Of a DNA stretch of 64,000 nucleotides, positions 56,968-64,000 are shown piece by piece. Origin of the DNA: Nannocystis exedens (GTDB taxonomy: Bacteria; Myxococcota_A; Polyangia; Nannocystales; Nannocystaceae); the NCBI RefSeq assembly GCF_002343915.1, contig NZ_NETK01000001.1, positions 1,426,001 through 1,490,000 on the forward strand, written 5' to 3'. A model generated the notes under the pieces. That model was not told the DNA's origin and made no database searches. It saw only the letters and a list, made by a program, of their open reading frames with translations. A program made the translations under genes and the position numbers. How positions within the stretch are numbered: the first letter of the stretch is position 1; each line of letters begins with the position of its first letter.

Positions 56968-58438
56968 CGTCGTTCTCCTCGGCGGTGAGCGCGTCGTAGG
57001 TGCGGAGGTCGTGCGGGCGCACGACGATCGCGCGCAGGCGCGTCGGGAGCTCCGGCGCCTCCCGGTGTCCTGGCGGGGCGAGCTGCTCAATCGCCTTGCG
57101 CAGCGCCGGGATGTATAGCAACTCGCGTGCGAGCGCGTCGTCGATGGCCTGCTCCAAGAGACAGGCGCCGTGGGCGTCGAGGAGCTCCTCGAGCTGACGG
57201 GTGGCGCGGGCGAGCGGCTCGCCGCGCTCGGCGAGGGCGCGCAGGAAGTCCTGGCTCCGCGGGACCGCGCGCCGCAGGCGATCGAGCTCCCGATGTGTCC
57301 GGGCGCCGGTCTTTTCGGACCACAGCGCGTCGATGTGCGACCTGTCCTCGAGGACCTCGCCGGCGCCGTAGCAGCGGGCGTGCTCGGCGATCACGTGCGT
57401 CCCGTCGACGACGCGCACGCGCTCGGCGTCGGCGACGACGACGAGCTCCTTGCAGACGTGGGTGTGCGGGATCGAGTAGTCGTTGCGATCGAAGCGCACG
57501 TACGGGGTCTTGCCGGCGCGCACGGGCTGCTGCTCGGCGCACGGAAACGGCTCGCCGGACGCCACCAGCAGCAAGGGGCGCTCCTCGGCGAAGGCGCTTT
57601 CGACCGTGCGGGCGCGGTCGTCGGGCCACAGTCTTTGCATGGCGAGGGTCTGGCAGAATGCGAGCACCTGCGCGTTGAGGTCGTCGAGGCCGACGAAAGT
57701 GCGGCCGGCGAAGAATGCGTCGCGCAGGTAGCGAATCGCGCGTTCGACACGACCCTTCTCGTTTCCCCTCCTCGGCGCGACCGGCCTGGGTTCATAGCGG
57801 TAGTGCCCCGCGAACTCGACGAGCGTCGGGTGGAGGCGGATCGCGTCGCCCTGTCGCTCGAGCACCGCGCTCTTCAGGTTGTCGTAGAGCACGACCCGCG
57901 CGGCGCCGCCGAAGTACGCGAATGCATGCACATGGCCAGCGAGGAAGCTCGGCATCCGCGCGTCGTAGAAGAAGCGCACGAACAGCGCGCGCGACCAGCT
58001 CAGCACCATGACGAAGGCCATCAGCTTGCGCGTCGCCCGGCCGACCTGGACCTTGCCGAAGTCGGCCCAGTCCACTTGGGCCTGTTCTCCGGGCAAGGTC
58101 GCAAGGCGCAGGTACGCCTCGGCCCGGCGGGGTCGCAGCTCGCGGACCACCTCGCGCAGCCGCGAGATCTGGCCGGTGTAGCCGCGCGTGCGGACCATCT
58201 GCAGGATCCGCGTCGCGCGCAGCTTCGGGTACTTCTCGAGCGTCTCGCGGATGAAGGCGCGGTACGGATCCACCTTCGTCCGCCGCTTCGGCGCCGGCAG
58301 CTTCACGCCGTTGTGCTGGAGGATCCTGCGCACCGTGCCGTGGTGCAGGCCGAGCTGCGCGGCGATCGTGCCGATCCGCCAGCCCTCGGCGTGAAACAGC
58401 CGCAGGACATTCGCCCGAGTCAAGGCCGACGTCGTCAC
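56948..58438 (-). CDS. istA: IS21-family transposase
   Basis: 496 residues: HTH region (WRIGTIAAQLGLHHGTVRRI), second HTH near 70-90, DDE core with QVDWADFG (Asp1), VVLYDNLKSAV (Asp2) and NEKGRVERAIRYL (Glu), and a beta-barrel domain with YSIPHTHV. Complete and probably functional. Its start overlaps the stop of the upstream 124-residue ORF, so the element's genes form one operon. Confidence 0.93.
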   Translation of the reverse strand: MTTSALTRANVLRLFHAEGWRIGTIAAQLGLHHGTVRRILQHNGVKLPAPKRRTKVDPYRAFIRETLEKYPKLRATRILQMVRTRGYTGQISRLREVVRELRPRRAEAYLRLATLPGEQAQVDWADFGKVQVGRATRKLMAFVMVLSWSRALFVRFFYDARMPSFLAGHVHAFAYFGGAARVVLYDNLKSAVLERQGDAIRLHPTLVEFAGHYRYEPRPVAPRRGNEKGRVERAIRYLRDAFFAGRTFVGLDDLNAQVLAFCQTLAMQRLWPDDRARTVESAFAEERPLLLVASGEPFPCAEQQPVRAGKTPYVRFDRNDYSIPHTHVCKELVVVADAERVRVVDGTHVIAEHARCYGAGEVLEDRSHIDALWSEKTGARTHRELDRLRRAVPRSQDFLRALAERGEPLARATRQLEELLDAHGACLLEQAIDDALARELLYIPALRKAIEQLAPPGHREAPELPTRLRAIVVRPHDLRTYDALTAEENDDGDEDT

Positions 58439-58809
58439 TTCTCACCTCCGGTCAGATCGAGATCCCACTGCACGGTCGACGGCGGCCGTGGTCGTCGGAG
58501 ACGGAGGACAAGACGCAAGGGAGCGAGCTCGTAAGCGTGCACCAGCGGGCTCCCGGGATCATCCAGAGTCGCGCCGAAGAGTCCCAGACCCGTGAGCCCA
58601 GACGAATCGCAGCTGCCGTCCACACACACAGCAACGCGCAGCGCATCCCCCTGCCACAGCGCGAGGCCCTCGAGCAGCGCCACCAGCGCCCGCGGATGGG
58701 AGGGCCGCGGCAGGATCGCCCGCAGCAGCTCCTGCCCCCGCGCTTGCAGCCTCAGCTCGATCGTCGTCGGTCGCGGCCTCAGCCTCATCGACCATGTCCC
58801 GATGTTCAT
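58435..58809 (-). CDS. IS21-associated small protein of unknown function
   Basis: 124 residues with a regular hydrophobic pattern (IELRLQARGQELLRAILPRP, LVALLEGLALWQGDALRVAV) and the late LAPLRLVLRLRRPRPPSTVQ. Its stop overlaps the istA start by 4 nt and it lies inside the IS21 ends, so it is element cargo. No family is recognised. It may be an accessory transposition factor. Confidence 0.6.
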   Translation of the reverse strand: MNIGTWSMRLRPRPTTIELRLQARGQELLRAILPRPSHPRALVALLEGLALWQGDALRVAVCVDGSCDSSGLTGLGLFGATLDDPGSPLVHAYELAPLRLVLRLRRPRPPSTVQWDLDLTGGEK

Positions 58810-59086
58810 GCGATGAATCTCCTTCTGACGCGGTCACCAGCTCCACGCTGATCGATCCCGCGTCCCGGTAGTCATCGCCGTCTCCGCCGTCCTGCGGGAG
58901 ACACTGCTCCGTCACTTTCTTCGCCCGCTGCGCCGTTCGATACTTCGCCTGTCGCTGAGCGTGCTTGCGCCGACCCTTCCTCGACTGCTGATACCGTCGA
59001 TTCGACGCCCGTTGCCTCCGCAGCCGCCCCTGCCTGGCGCAGCCCGGCCCGCAGTAGCGCCGCCCGCACCAGCACGCGTCGCACAC
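58559..59086 (-). CDS. IS21-associated zinc-finger protein
   Basis: The frame contains CDACWCGRRYCGPGCARQGR followed by a long Arg/Gln/Lys helix (RRYQQSRKGRRKHAQRQAKY). It resembles small Cys-cluster proteins often coded just ahead of IS21 or IS66 transposases. Similar coding continues upstream without ATG (LRCGACGSATW, about 59110-59205), so the start (GTG 59086) is uncertain. The last third overlaps the 124-residue ORF in another frame and is Ala/Gly-rich, so the natural stop or a frameshift may lie near 58800. Confidence 0.5.
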   Translation of the reverse strand: MCDACWCGRRYCGPGCARQGRLRRQRASNRRYQQSRKGRRKHAQRQAKYRTAQRAKKVTEQCLPQDGGDGDDYRDAGSISVELVTASEGDSSHEHRDMVDEAEAATDDDRAEAASAGAGAAAGDPAAALPSAGAGGAARGPRAVAGGCAARCCVCGRQLRFVWAHGSGTLRRDSG

Positions 59087-59205
59087 CCACGTCGCGCTCC
59101 CGCACGCTCCACAGCGCAGCGGGATCCCCCTCGGCTCCCGCGGCTCGTTCGGCTCTCGATCGACGACACCTCCGTGCCGGTCCCCGTTGCGGATCCCACC
59201 GTCCT

Positions 59206-59495
59206 GTGGCAGCCTTCACGCGACCTGTCTCTTCGACAATGTCGCTGGGGGAGGTTGTTGGGGGACGCCGGAGAGCGCCAACTCTTGATCCCGGCGTCCC
59301 CGTTTTTTTTTCCGGCGCCTCCCCGCTACCCGGCCTCGCCACGCGGCGCCAATCTCCGGACACGCCTCCGGCCCGGCTACGCTCGACCAGAAATTCTTGT
59401 GATCTGGCCTACAAGCCTGCGGCCCGTCGAGTTTCTACCAAAACCATTTCGTCGCCTCGCCGCTGGATTTACGCAGATCGAGATCGTCGCTGACA
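59206..59495. other. Right end of the IS21-like element, noncoding
   Basis: It holds a T9 run in GTTTTTTTTTCC (about 59304-59315) and an AT-richer stretch to the terminal repeat (CTGGATTTACGC at 59463-59474). It is probably promoter and transposase-binding region. Confidence 0.45.
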
Positions 59496-59975
59496 CGCCG
59501 CAAGCTGTCCGCGCCGATCGTCGACGAATTCTTCGCGTGGTGCGCCCAGCAAGCCGAGGTCGCCCTCGACGGCTCGCCGCTCGCCGCAGCCCTGACCTAC
59601 GCCACCAACCAGAAGGCCGCGCTGCGGCGCTTCCTGGACGACGGCCGTCTGCCCCTCCACAACAACATCTCCGAGCGCGCGCTGCGGCGCGAGGCGGTCG
59701 GTCGCAAAAACTGGCTCTTCGTCGGCAGCGACGACGGCGCCCGCGCCAACACGCTCTTCGTGTCCCTGCTGGCTAGCTGCCAGATGCACGGCATCGAGCC
59801 CCTCGGCTACCTCCGCGACCTCCTGTGCCTGCTGCCCTCCTGGCCGCGCCCCCGCGTCCTCGAGCTCGCCCCCGCCTCCTGGCAGGAAACGCTCAAGCAG
59901 CCAGAGGCTCAGCAGCTCCTCGCCGCCAACCTCTTCCGCCGTATCGCCCTCGGCGAGCATCCGACCGCGATGTAG
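59496..59975 (+). pseudogene. IS66-family transposase, C-terminal fragment
   Basis: From the IS21 boundary the frame reads KLSAPIVDEFFAWCAQQAEV, then LTYATNQKAALRRFLDDGRL, then PLHNNISERALRREAVGRKN (with the catalytic Glu). The IS66 C-terminal block NTLFVSLLASCQMHGIEPLG, YLRDLLCLLPSWP follows, ending HPTAM. About 160 of the usual 500 residues remain; the N-terminus was lost at the IS21 junction. Confidence 0.85.
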
Positions 59976-60021
59976 CCCAGGCGCCCCCGACCGAGCCAGA
60001 CGCAGTCTGTCGGACGATTAC
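59496..60021 (+). mobile_element. IS66 right end inserted in an IS1380 transposase
   Basis: The remnant ends at 60021 with the IS66-type terminus (GTAATCGTCCGACAGACTG read from the right). It is followed at once by IS1380 transposase sequence, so IS66 had jumped into IS1380 before its other half was removed. Confidence 0.7.
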
Positions 60022-61237
60022 GGCGGAGCTGGTTGGCGCGCAGCGTGTGGGCGCTGGTGCGGTCGGCGAAGAGGCCGAGCTGCTGCTCCTTGATCCGGTT
60101 CTCCATGTCCCCACGAGCGCAGTAGAGGTCCTCGTAGAGCGAGCGCGCGTCGTACTCGTCCTGCGAGAGGTTGGTGGCGACGAAGCGCGGATTCTCCTTG
60201 TCCGTCGTGTACTCGGCCTTGCCGACCACCCGGCGCTCTCGCGACCACGTCCGGTTGGTCTCGTAGCGAAAGTCCTTGAAGACGCGTGCTTCCTTGCCGG
60301 TCTGCTCGGAGGTGGCGCGGGCCTGCGTCATCTCGTCCTCGAGCTCGGCGATCAGGCGCGAGTTCTTCTGCAGGCCGAGGACGAAGAAGAGGCCGTTGTC
60401 CTCGCACCAGCGCATGACCTCGTCCCGGCAGAAGCCGGAATCGCCGCGCACGATGATCCGGACGGCCGGCCAGCGAGCGAGGATCTGACTGACGATCCTC
60501 TCGAGCTCCTCGACCGCGCCGCTGACTGGCTGCTTGTCGGCGGTGTTCAGCGCGGCGCCGAGGATGAAGTCGCCGCAGAAGACGTACAGCGGCAGGTAGC
60601 AGTAGCTGTCGTAGAAGCCATGGAAGAAGCGACCCTCCTGCTTGCCGTGTACGGGGTCGTCCGTCGCGTCGAGATCGAGGACGATCTCGGCGGGCGGCCG
60701 ATCGTGCGCGGCCAGGAAGGTGTCGACGAAGAGGCGCTGGATGCCGTGGTCGTCGTAGCTGATCTTCTTGTAGCGCTCGTCGCCGGCCACCGTGGGCTTC
60801 GCCAGCTCCAGGCGGTTCAGCGTGCTCTTGCCCGCCAGCGCATGGCCCCGGTCGCGCACCCGCTTGCGCTGCTCGCCGGTCGGATCGGCCTTGCCTATCG
60901 CCAGCGCGAGCAAGGCATCGTCGCGGAGCACGTCGTGGTCGTTCAGGTCCTCGTAACCACACAGCAGGCCCAGCACGCGCTGCGCGAGCAATTCCTCGAC
61001 GGTGTGCTCGATGCGGCTCGGGTCGCGGTGGTCCCGGAAGCAGGCCGCGAAGTCCCGAAACACACCTGAACTCTCGGTCAGCTCCCGCAGCAACAGCAGG
61101 CCCCCGTCCGAGCTGACCCGTCCGCCGTCAAAGGCAGCCTCGACACGCCTCCGCCCGGCCGGTTGAAAATCGAACTCGGTGCGGATACACCTTGTCGTGT
61201 TCCGGCCGTACCCCTGGGTGGTCAGCAATCGTTTCAC
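59909..61237 (-). pseudogene. IS1380-family transposase, 3' end replaced
   Basis: The frame from GTG 61237 has the family opening (EFDFQPAGRRRVEAAFDGGR, VSSDGGLLLLREL) and DDE core (VLDLDATDDPVHG, IIVRGDSGFCRDEVM, a late Glu in GDMENRIKEQQLGL). It continues to TSAHTLRANQLR at 60022. Beyond that it reads IS66 DNA (36 foreign residues) instead of the last 40-50 family residues. All catalytic residues remain, but loss of the C-terminal helix probably inactivates it. Confidence 0.85.
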
Positions 61238-61300
61238 ACCCGCTCGAACTCGGGAAGTGCGGCCGGTTTTCCTTCCCGTGGTGAGAAATCCGGACTAGCT
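60022..61300 (-). mobile_element. IS1380-family element, one end visible
   Basis: The right end is placed near 61270-61300, where GTGAGAAATCCGGACTA resembles IS1380 termini and the frame of a neighbouring gene is broken. The left end is missing because IS66 replaced it at 60022. Confidence 0.6.
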
Positions 61301-61832
61301 GGGTCTCGCTGTCAACTCTGCTGGCCTCGCCATTGGCGTGGTGAATGGTAAGGGACAGCGCGGTGCCCTCGACGTCGATGTCGACAGTCGACCCATTGAT
61401 GTCTGAAACCTCGGCCAACCGACCCGGCACTGTCGGCCCAGTCCCTGTCGGCCCCTCATCTCCAGGGAAATCGATTCTGGCGGCGGCCAGCTTGGCAACG
61501 GCAGCAGGATTGTCGACGCTCTCGTCATCCGAGCTGGCAACAGGGGCCAGCGTGACCGCGCTCTGAAGCTCCGAGTCTGTGGGTTCAGCTTCCCCTTCTC
61601 CGCTACATCCAGCACCTACGAGCGCAGCAGGCCGGTCCTCGTCGCTCACCATGTCATCCTCGGCGGGCTGCGGCGCCACTGACAGAGGCGACAAAGACAC
61701 GACTGCTGCCGGCTCCAGCGAGGGCGACGGCACAAGGCTCGACGCTGGCGCGCTCGTCTCCAAAACGGCACAGGTGAGAACGATAGCGATGACTGTATGG
61801 TGCTGAATGGCACATCGGATGATGCTGGGCAT
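61301..61832 (-). pseudogene. Secreted acidic protein gene disrupted by IS1380
   Basis: From ATG 61832 a signal peptide (IIRCAIQHHTVIAIVLTCAV) leads into a Pro/Ser/Glu-rich linker and the beginning of a beta domain (GSTVDIDVEGTALSLTIHHA). The frame runs into the IS1380 end near 61295, so the C-terminus is lost. Its 5' flank (61833-61905) is AT-rich for this region and probably carries its promoter. No family recognised. Confidence 0.6.
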
Positions 61833-62056
61833 GATTGGTTGTACGATAAACTTTGACTGGGAACCAAGTAGCGACAAGCGAGCGGCAAGCGAAAACTCTG
61901 TCAATTAGGCACGCCGACGTCAGCCGCGGATCTGTAGCCGCTTGAGCGCCTGCCGCAGCCGATGTCGGTCTGCGGCTCGGTGCGATCTTTCGCAGATACT
62001 CGGATGAACTCGTAGCGAGCCGAGACGGCGAAGACGCGGGGGACGGCACGACGGAG

Positions 62057-62398
62057 ATGGCCAGCACCGACACGCCGCAGTTCTCGACGCGCACGCCTCA
62101 CCGCGACCAGTCCCCCGTGAGCTCCCGTGAAGCGCCTCCGCCTGCCGCGGCGCGGCGTCCGGCCGCGTCGTGGGAGACTCGCATGCGTCGCGCGGAGGCT
62201 CACGTTCGCCGGTGCATGGAGAAGTCGGGCGCGACGATCAAGCCGCTGGTCGTCACACTCTCGGCCGGCGAGCTGCCGAGCGTGCGCGGGGTGGCCTCTG
62301 GGTCAGACGCGTCGCGTTGCGTCCGCGAGGCGCTGGAGCGCTTCGGCCTGGCGGTGAGCAGCGGCCAACGCCAACACACCTTCTTTGTAGCCCCGTAG
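62057..62398 (+). CDS. Hypothetical protein with AgmX/TonB-type C-terminal pattern
   Basis: 113 residues: an Arg/Pro/Ser-rich N-terminus and a small folded end (RMRRAEAHVRRCMEKSGATI, then KPLVVTLSAGELPSVRGVAS, SRCVREALERFGLAVSSG). This matches the xVxxC...GSxxxxxCVxxAL tails of several myxobacterial envelope proteins, with two Cys. There is no signal peptide, so it may be a truncated C-terminal piece. GGAG overlaps the ATG region. The next ORF begins 9 nt later. Confidence 0.5.
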   Translation: MASTDTPQFSTRTPHRDQSPVSSREAPPPAAARRPAASWETRMRRAEAHVRRCMEKSGATIKPLVVTLSAGELPSVRGVASGSDASRCVREALERFGLAVSSGQRQHTFFVAP

Positions 62399-62407
62399 GA
62401 GCCGACG

Positions 62408-62605
62408 ATGACTCTCCACCTCGCCTTCGTCCTGTCGATGCTCGCCCCACCGTCCGAAGAAGCCGCACGCGCGGCCTTCAACGCCGGCGAGCTCGAGCGT
62501 GCGCTGGTGTCGCCTTTATCCCCCAGTGACGAGCGCTCACTGGTGAACGCGCGCTGCTCGGGCCTGGCGCAGGCCGCCGAGGGTCCCGGTTTGGGTGTCC
62601 CGTGA
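62408..62605 (+). CDS. Short secreted protein, probably frameshifted
   Basis: 65 residues with a short signal-like start (MTLHLAFVLSMLAPP) and an Ala/Glu helix (SEEAARAAFNAGELERALVS), the beginning of a TPR-like protein. It ends early. In another frame downstream (about 62595-62700) DNERARRIAAELWVP looks like a continuation, so a frameshift is likely. Confidence 0.4.
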   Translation: MTLHLAFVLSMLAPPSEEAARAAFNAGELERALVSPLSPSDERSLVNARCSGLAQAAEGPGLGVP

Positions 62606-62731
62606 CAACGAGCGGGCGCGGCGGATCGCGGCCGAGCTCTGGGTCCCGAATATCGCCCCAGCGCCGCACCCGACCCGGCGGGCCGGGTTTCGGCGGAGCA
62701 CGAACACCCGCGGAGCGCGTACAATCCCGGT

Positions 62732-64000
62732 ATGCTTGGGTCACGTTCGCTCGCCGCGGCTCTCGTGGCTGTCGCCTGCTCGCCGCACCGCAGGCCGGAC
62801 GACGCGGGCCGGCCGAACGAGAGCCCGCCGCCGCCGCTCGTCGCGCCCGCTCGGGCCCCGGCGGCCCCAGCGGCCCCGCCGAGCGGCGAGCTCGTCGCGC
62901 CCGCTCGGGCCCCGGCGGCCCCAGCGGCCCCGCCGAGCGGCGAGCTCGTCGCGCTCGCACCGGGCGTCAACCACACCTGCGCCCTCCGCCAGGGCCAGGT
63001 GTTCTGCTGGGGGCTCAATCGCCAGGGGCTTCTCGGCGTCGGAGAGCCTGACCTCGAGGACATCTTGCGACCGCGTCGGGTTCCGGGCCTCCCGCCGGTC
63101 GTCCAGGTGGCCTCGGACTACGACTTCACCTGCGCGCTCGCCGAGGACCACGCGGTCTATTGCTGGGGAGACAACGGACGCGGCCAGCTCGGCATCGGTG
63201 ACGTCGCACTCCAGACGACACCGGCACGGCTCGCCGACCTCGCCGCCGACCGCCTCGTCGTCGACTTCGGCCGGGTCTGCGCCGGCCGCGGCGCCGCGTT
63301 CTTCTGCTGGGGCCGCGGCGAGTTCGGCGACGGCCACGTACGCCAGCAGCCGTTCCCGCTCGAGATTGCGGCGCTCGCCGGCGTCGACGACCTCGCCCTC
63401 GCGGGCGCCCACGGATGCACGCTGAAGGCCGGCGAGGTCCGCTGCTGGGGTCACAACGTCAGCGGCCAGCTCGGCAACGGCCAGGGCGGTTGCCGCTACA
63501 AACACCCGCTTCCCCGGGAGGGCCGCCGCCTGCCGCCGAAGGAGTGCAAGCACGAGCCGGTTCCGGTCCGCGCCGTCGGTCTGCCGCCGATCGTCGAGCT
63601 CGCGCTCGGCGGCTACTTCTCCCACGCCCGCGACGAGGTCGGACGGATCTGGCGTTGGGGACAGCAGGGCGAGAGGATGGATTACGGCGAGGACCTCGCC
63701 AAGTACCGGCCGTACGCGCTCGACGGGCTGCCCCCGATGGCCGAGCTCGCCGCCGGCGAGGCCCACGCCTGCGCCCGCACCGCGGACGGCGAGCTGTGGT
63801 GCTGGGGGAACAACTCGTTCGGCCAGCTCGGCCACGCGCCTGTCCCTGGGGAAAGCAGCGAGCAGATCGCCCGGGTCGGCGGTCTGCCGCCGGTCCGTGC
63901 GCTGGCGCTCGGCTTCCACCACACCTGCGCGCTCGCGGGCGCGAGCGCCGACGTCCGGGTCTGGTGCTGGGGCGACAACAGCGACGGCCAGCTCGGCGAC
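62732..64000 (+). CDS. RCC1-repeat lipoprotein (continues beyond the window)
   Basis: From ATG 62732 the frame is open to the right edge (423 codons seen). A short signal peptide ends in the lipobox LVAVAC. A Pro/Ala linker with two perfect 54-bp repeats follows. Then come at least seven RCC1-type blades, each with the HTCAL...VxCWGxNxxGQLG signature (CALRQGQVFCWGLNRQGLLG, VYCWGDNGRGQLGIG, LWCWGNNSFGQLGH). These should fold as a seven-bladed propeller on the cell surface. Such Cys-bearing RCC1 lipoproteins are abundant in myxobacteria; binding partner unknown. Confidence 0.9.
   Translation, partial: MLGSRSLAAALVAVACSPHRRPDDAGRPNESPPPPLVAPARAPAAPAAPPSGELVAPARAPAAPAAPPSGELVALAPGVNHTCALRQGQVFCWGLNRQGLLGVGEPDLEDILRPRRVPGLPPVVQVASDYDFTCALAEDHAVYCWGDNGRGQLGIGDVALQTTPARLADLAADRLVVDFGRVCAGRGAAFFCWGRGEFGDGHVRQQPFPLEIAALAGVDDLALAGAHGCTLKAGEVRCWGHNVSGQLGNGQGGCRYKHPLPREGRRLPPKECKHEPVPVRAVGLPPIVELALGGYFSHARDEVGRIWRWGQQGERMDYGEDLAKYRPYALDGLPPMAELAAGEAHACARTADGELWCWGNNSFGQLGHAPVPGESSEQIARVGGLPPVRALALGFHHTCALAGASADVRVWCWGDNSDGQLGD
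62837..62944 (+). repeat. Two perfect 54-bp tandem repeats in the RCC1 lipoprotein linker
   Basis: Units 62837-62890 and 62891-62944 are identical and encode 18 residues each (LVAPARAPAAPAAPPSGE), so copy-number changes keep the frame. Confidence 0.92.

Larger units (their letters stand above)
56093..59495 (-). mobile_element. IS21-like element with accessory ORFs (3403 bp)
   Basis: Both ends start TGT and share an inner CGTAAATCCAGCGGC box: left TGTTGACGACG...GCGTAAATCCAGC, right (reverse) TGTCAGCGACG...GCGTAAATCCAGC. Inside are istB, istA and two more ORFs. No target duplication is seen (left flank IS1182 transposase, right flank IS66 transposase). The flanks therefore come from two different insertions fused by recombination or deletion. 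Confidence 0.8.

Overview
The window is very GC-rich (about 70 % by eye) and looks like an accessory region of a myxobacterial chromosome, most likely from the Nannocystis/Plesiocystis group. The signs are many secreted lipoproteins with an LA(A/G)C-type lipobox, a Thr/Ser/Gly/Asp-rich linker and a Cys-rich or acidic globular part. There are also several eukaryotic-type Ser/Thr kinases, a multi-PAS hybrid histidine kinase, an RCC1-repeat lipoprotein, a von Willebrand-type lipoprotein and a DUF4215/DUF1554 protein. This placement is inferred from gene style, not from a marker gene. No rRNA, tRNA or CRISPR array was seen.

Layout. 0-9.5 kb: secreted proteins, an H-type-lectin-like protein, a truncated hybrid Ser/Thr kinase, an intact Ser/Thr kinase flanked by imperfect direct repeats, and a GNAT enzyme. 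9.7-18.8 kb: a repeat-rich lipoprotein, an MFS transporter, a decayed S9 peptidase, a hemerythrin-like protein, a hybrid histidine kinase and another lipoprotein. 19-20.3 kb: a complete ISL3-family element with a perfect 8-bp target duplication. 20.5-28 kb: an outer-membrane-like protein, an EF-hand lipoprotein, folB plus a TrxR-like flavoprotein, an SDR and an SGNH lipoprotein. 28.4-30 kb is a gene graveyard. 30-34.1 kb is a compact type VI secretion cassette (VgrG, PAAR-tipped candidate effector, tandem DcrB/Eag-like protein). 34.1-38.4 kb: a truncated AraC regulator facing a truncated amidohydrolase, a serine hydrolase and a lipoprotein. 38.5-45.1 kb: an IS110 element, a scrambled vWA lipoprotein gene, an actinobacterial-looking hydrolase/regulator pair and several broken genes.

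45.4-61.3 kb is a defence island eroded by insertion sequences. A type I restriction-modification operon (hsdM-hsdS-hsdR) has been broken. An IS1182-like element entered hsdS with a 4-bp duplication. The segment between that copy and a second inverted copy then flipped, so hsdM and the hsdS 5' part now face away from hsdR and the hsdS 3' part. The ancestral hsdS frame can be rebuilt from the two junctions. A predicted membrane-anchored SIR2 NADase lies divergent from hsdM inside the inverted block. The right side is a chain of IS pieces: truncated IS1182, complete IS21-like element with two extra ORFs, IS66 3' end, IS1380, and a secreted-protein gene cut by IS1380.

Regulation. Two roughly 110-bp dispersed repeats end in near-consensus sigma-54 (-24/-12) elements upstream of Cys-rich lipoprotein genes. 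A separate sigma-54-like site precedes the EF-hand lipoprotein. This suggests part of the lipoprotein set is under RpoN control. Most long ORFs on the strand opposite recognised genes are GC-driven shadows and were left out.
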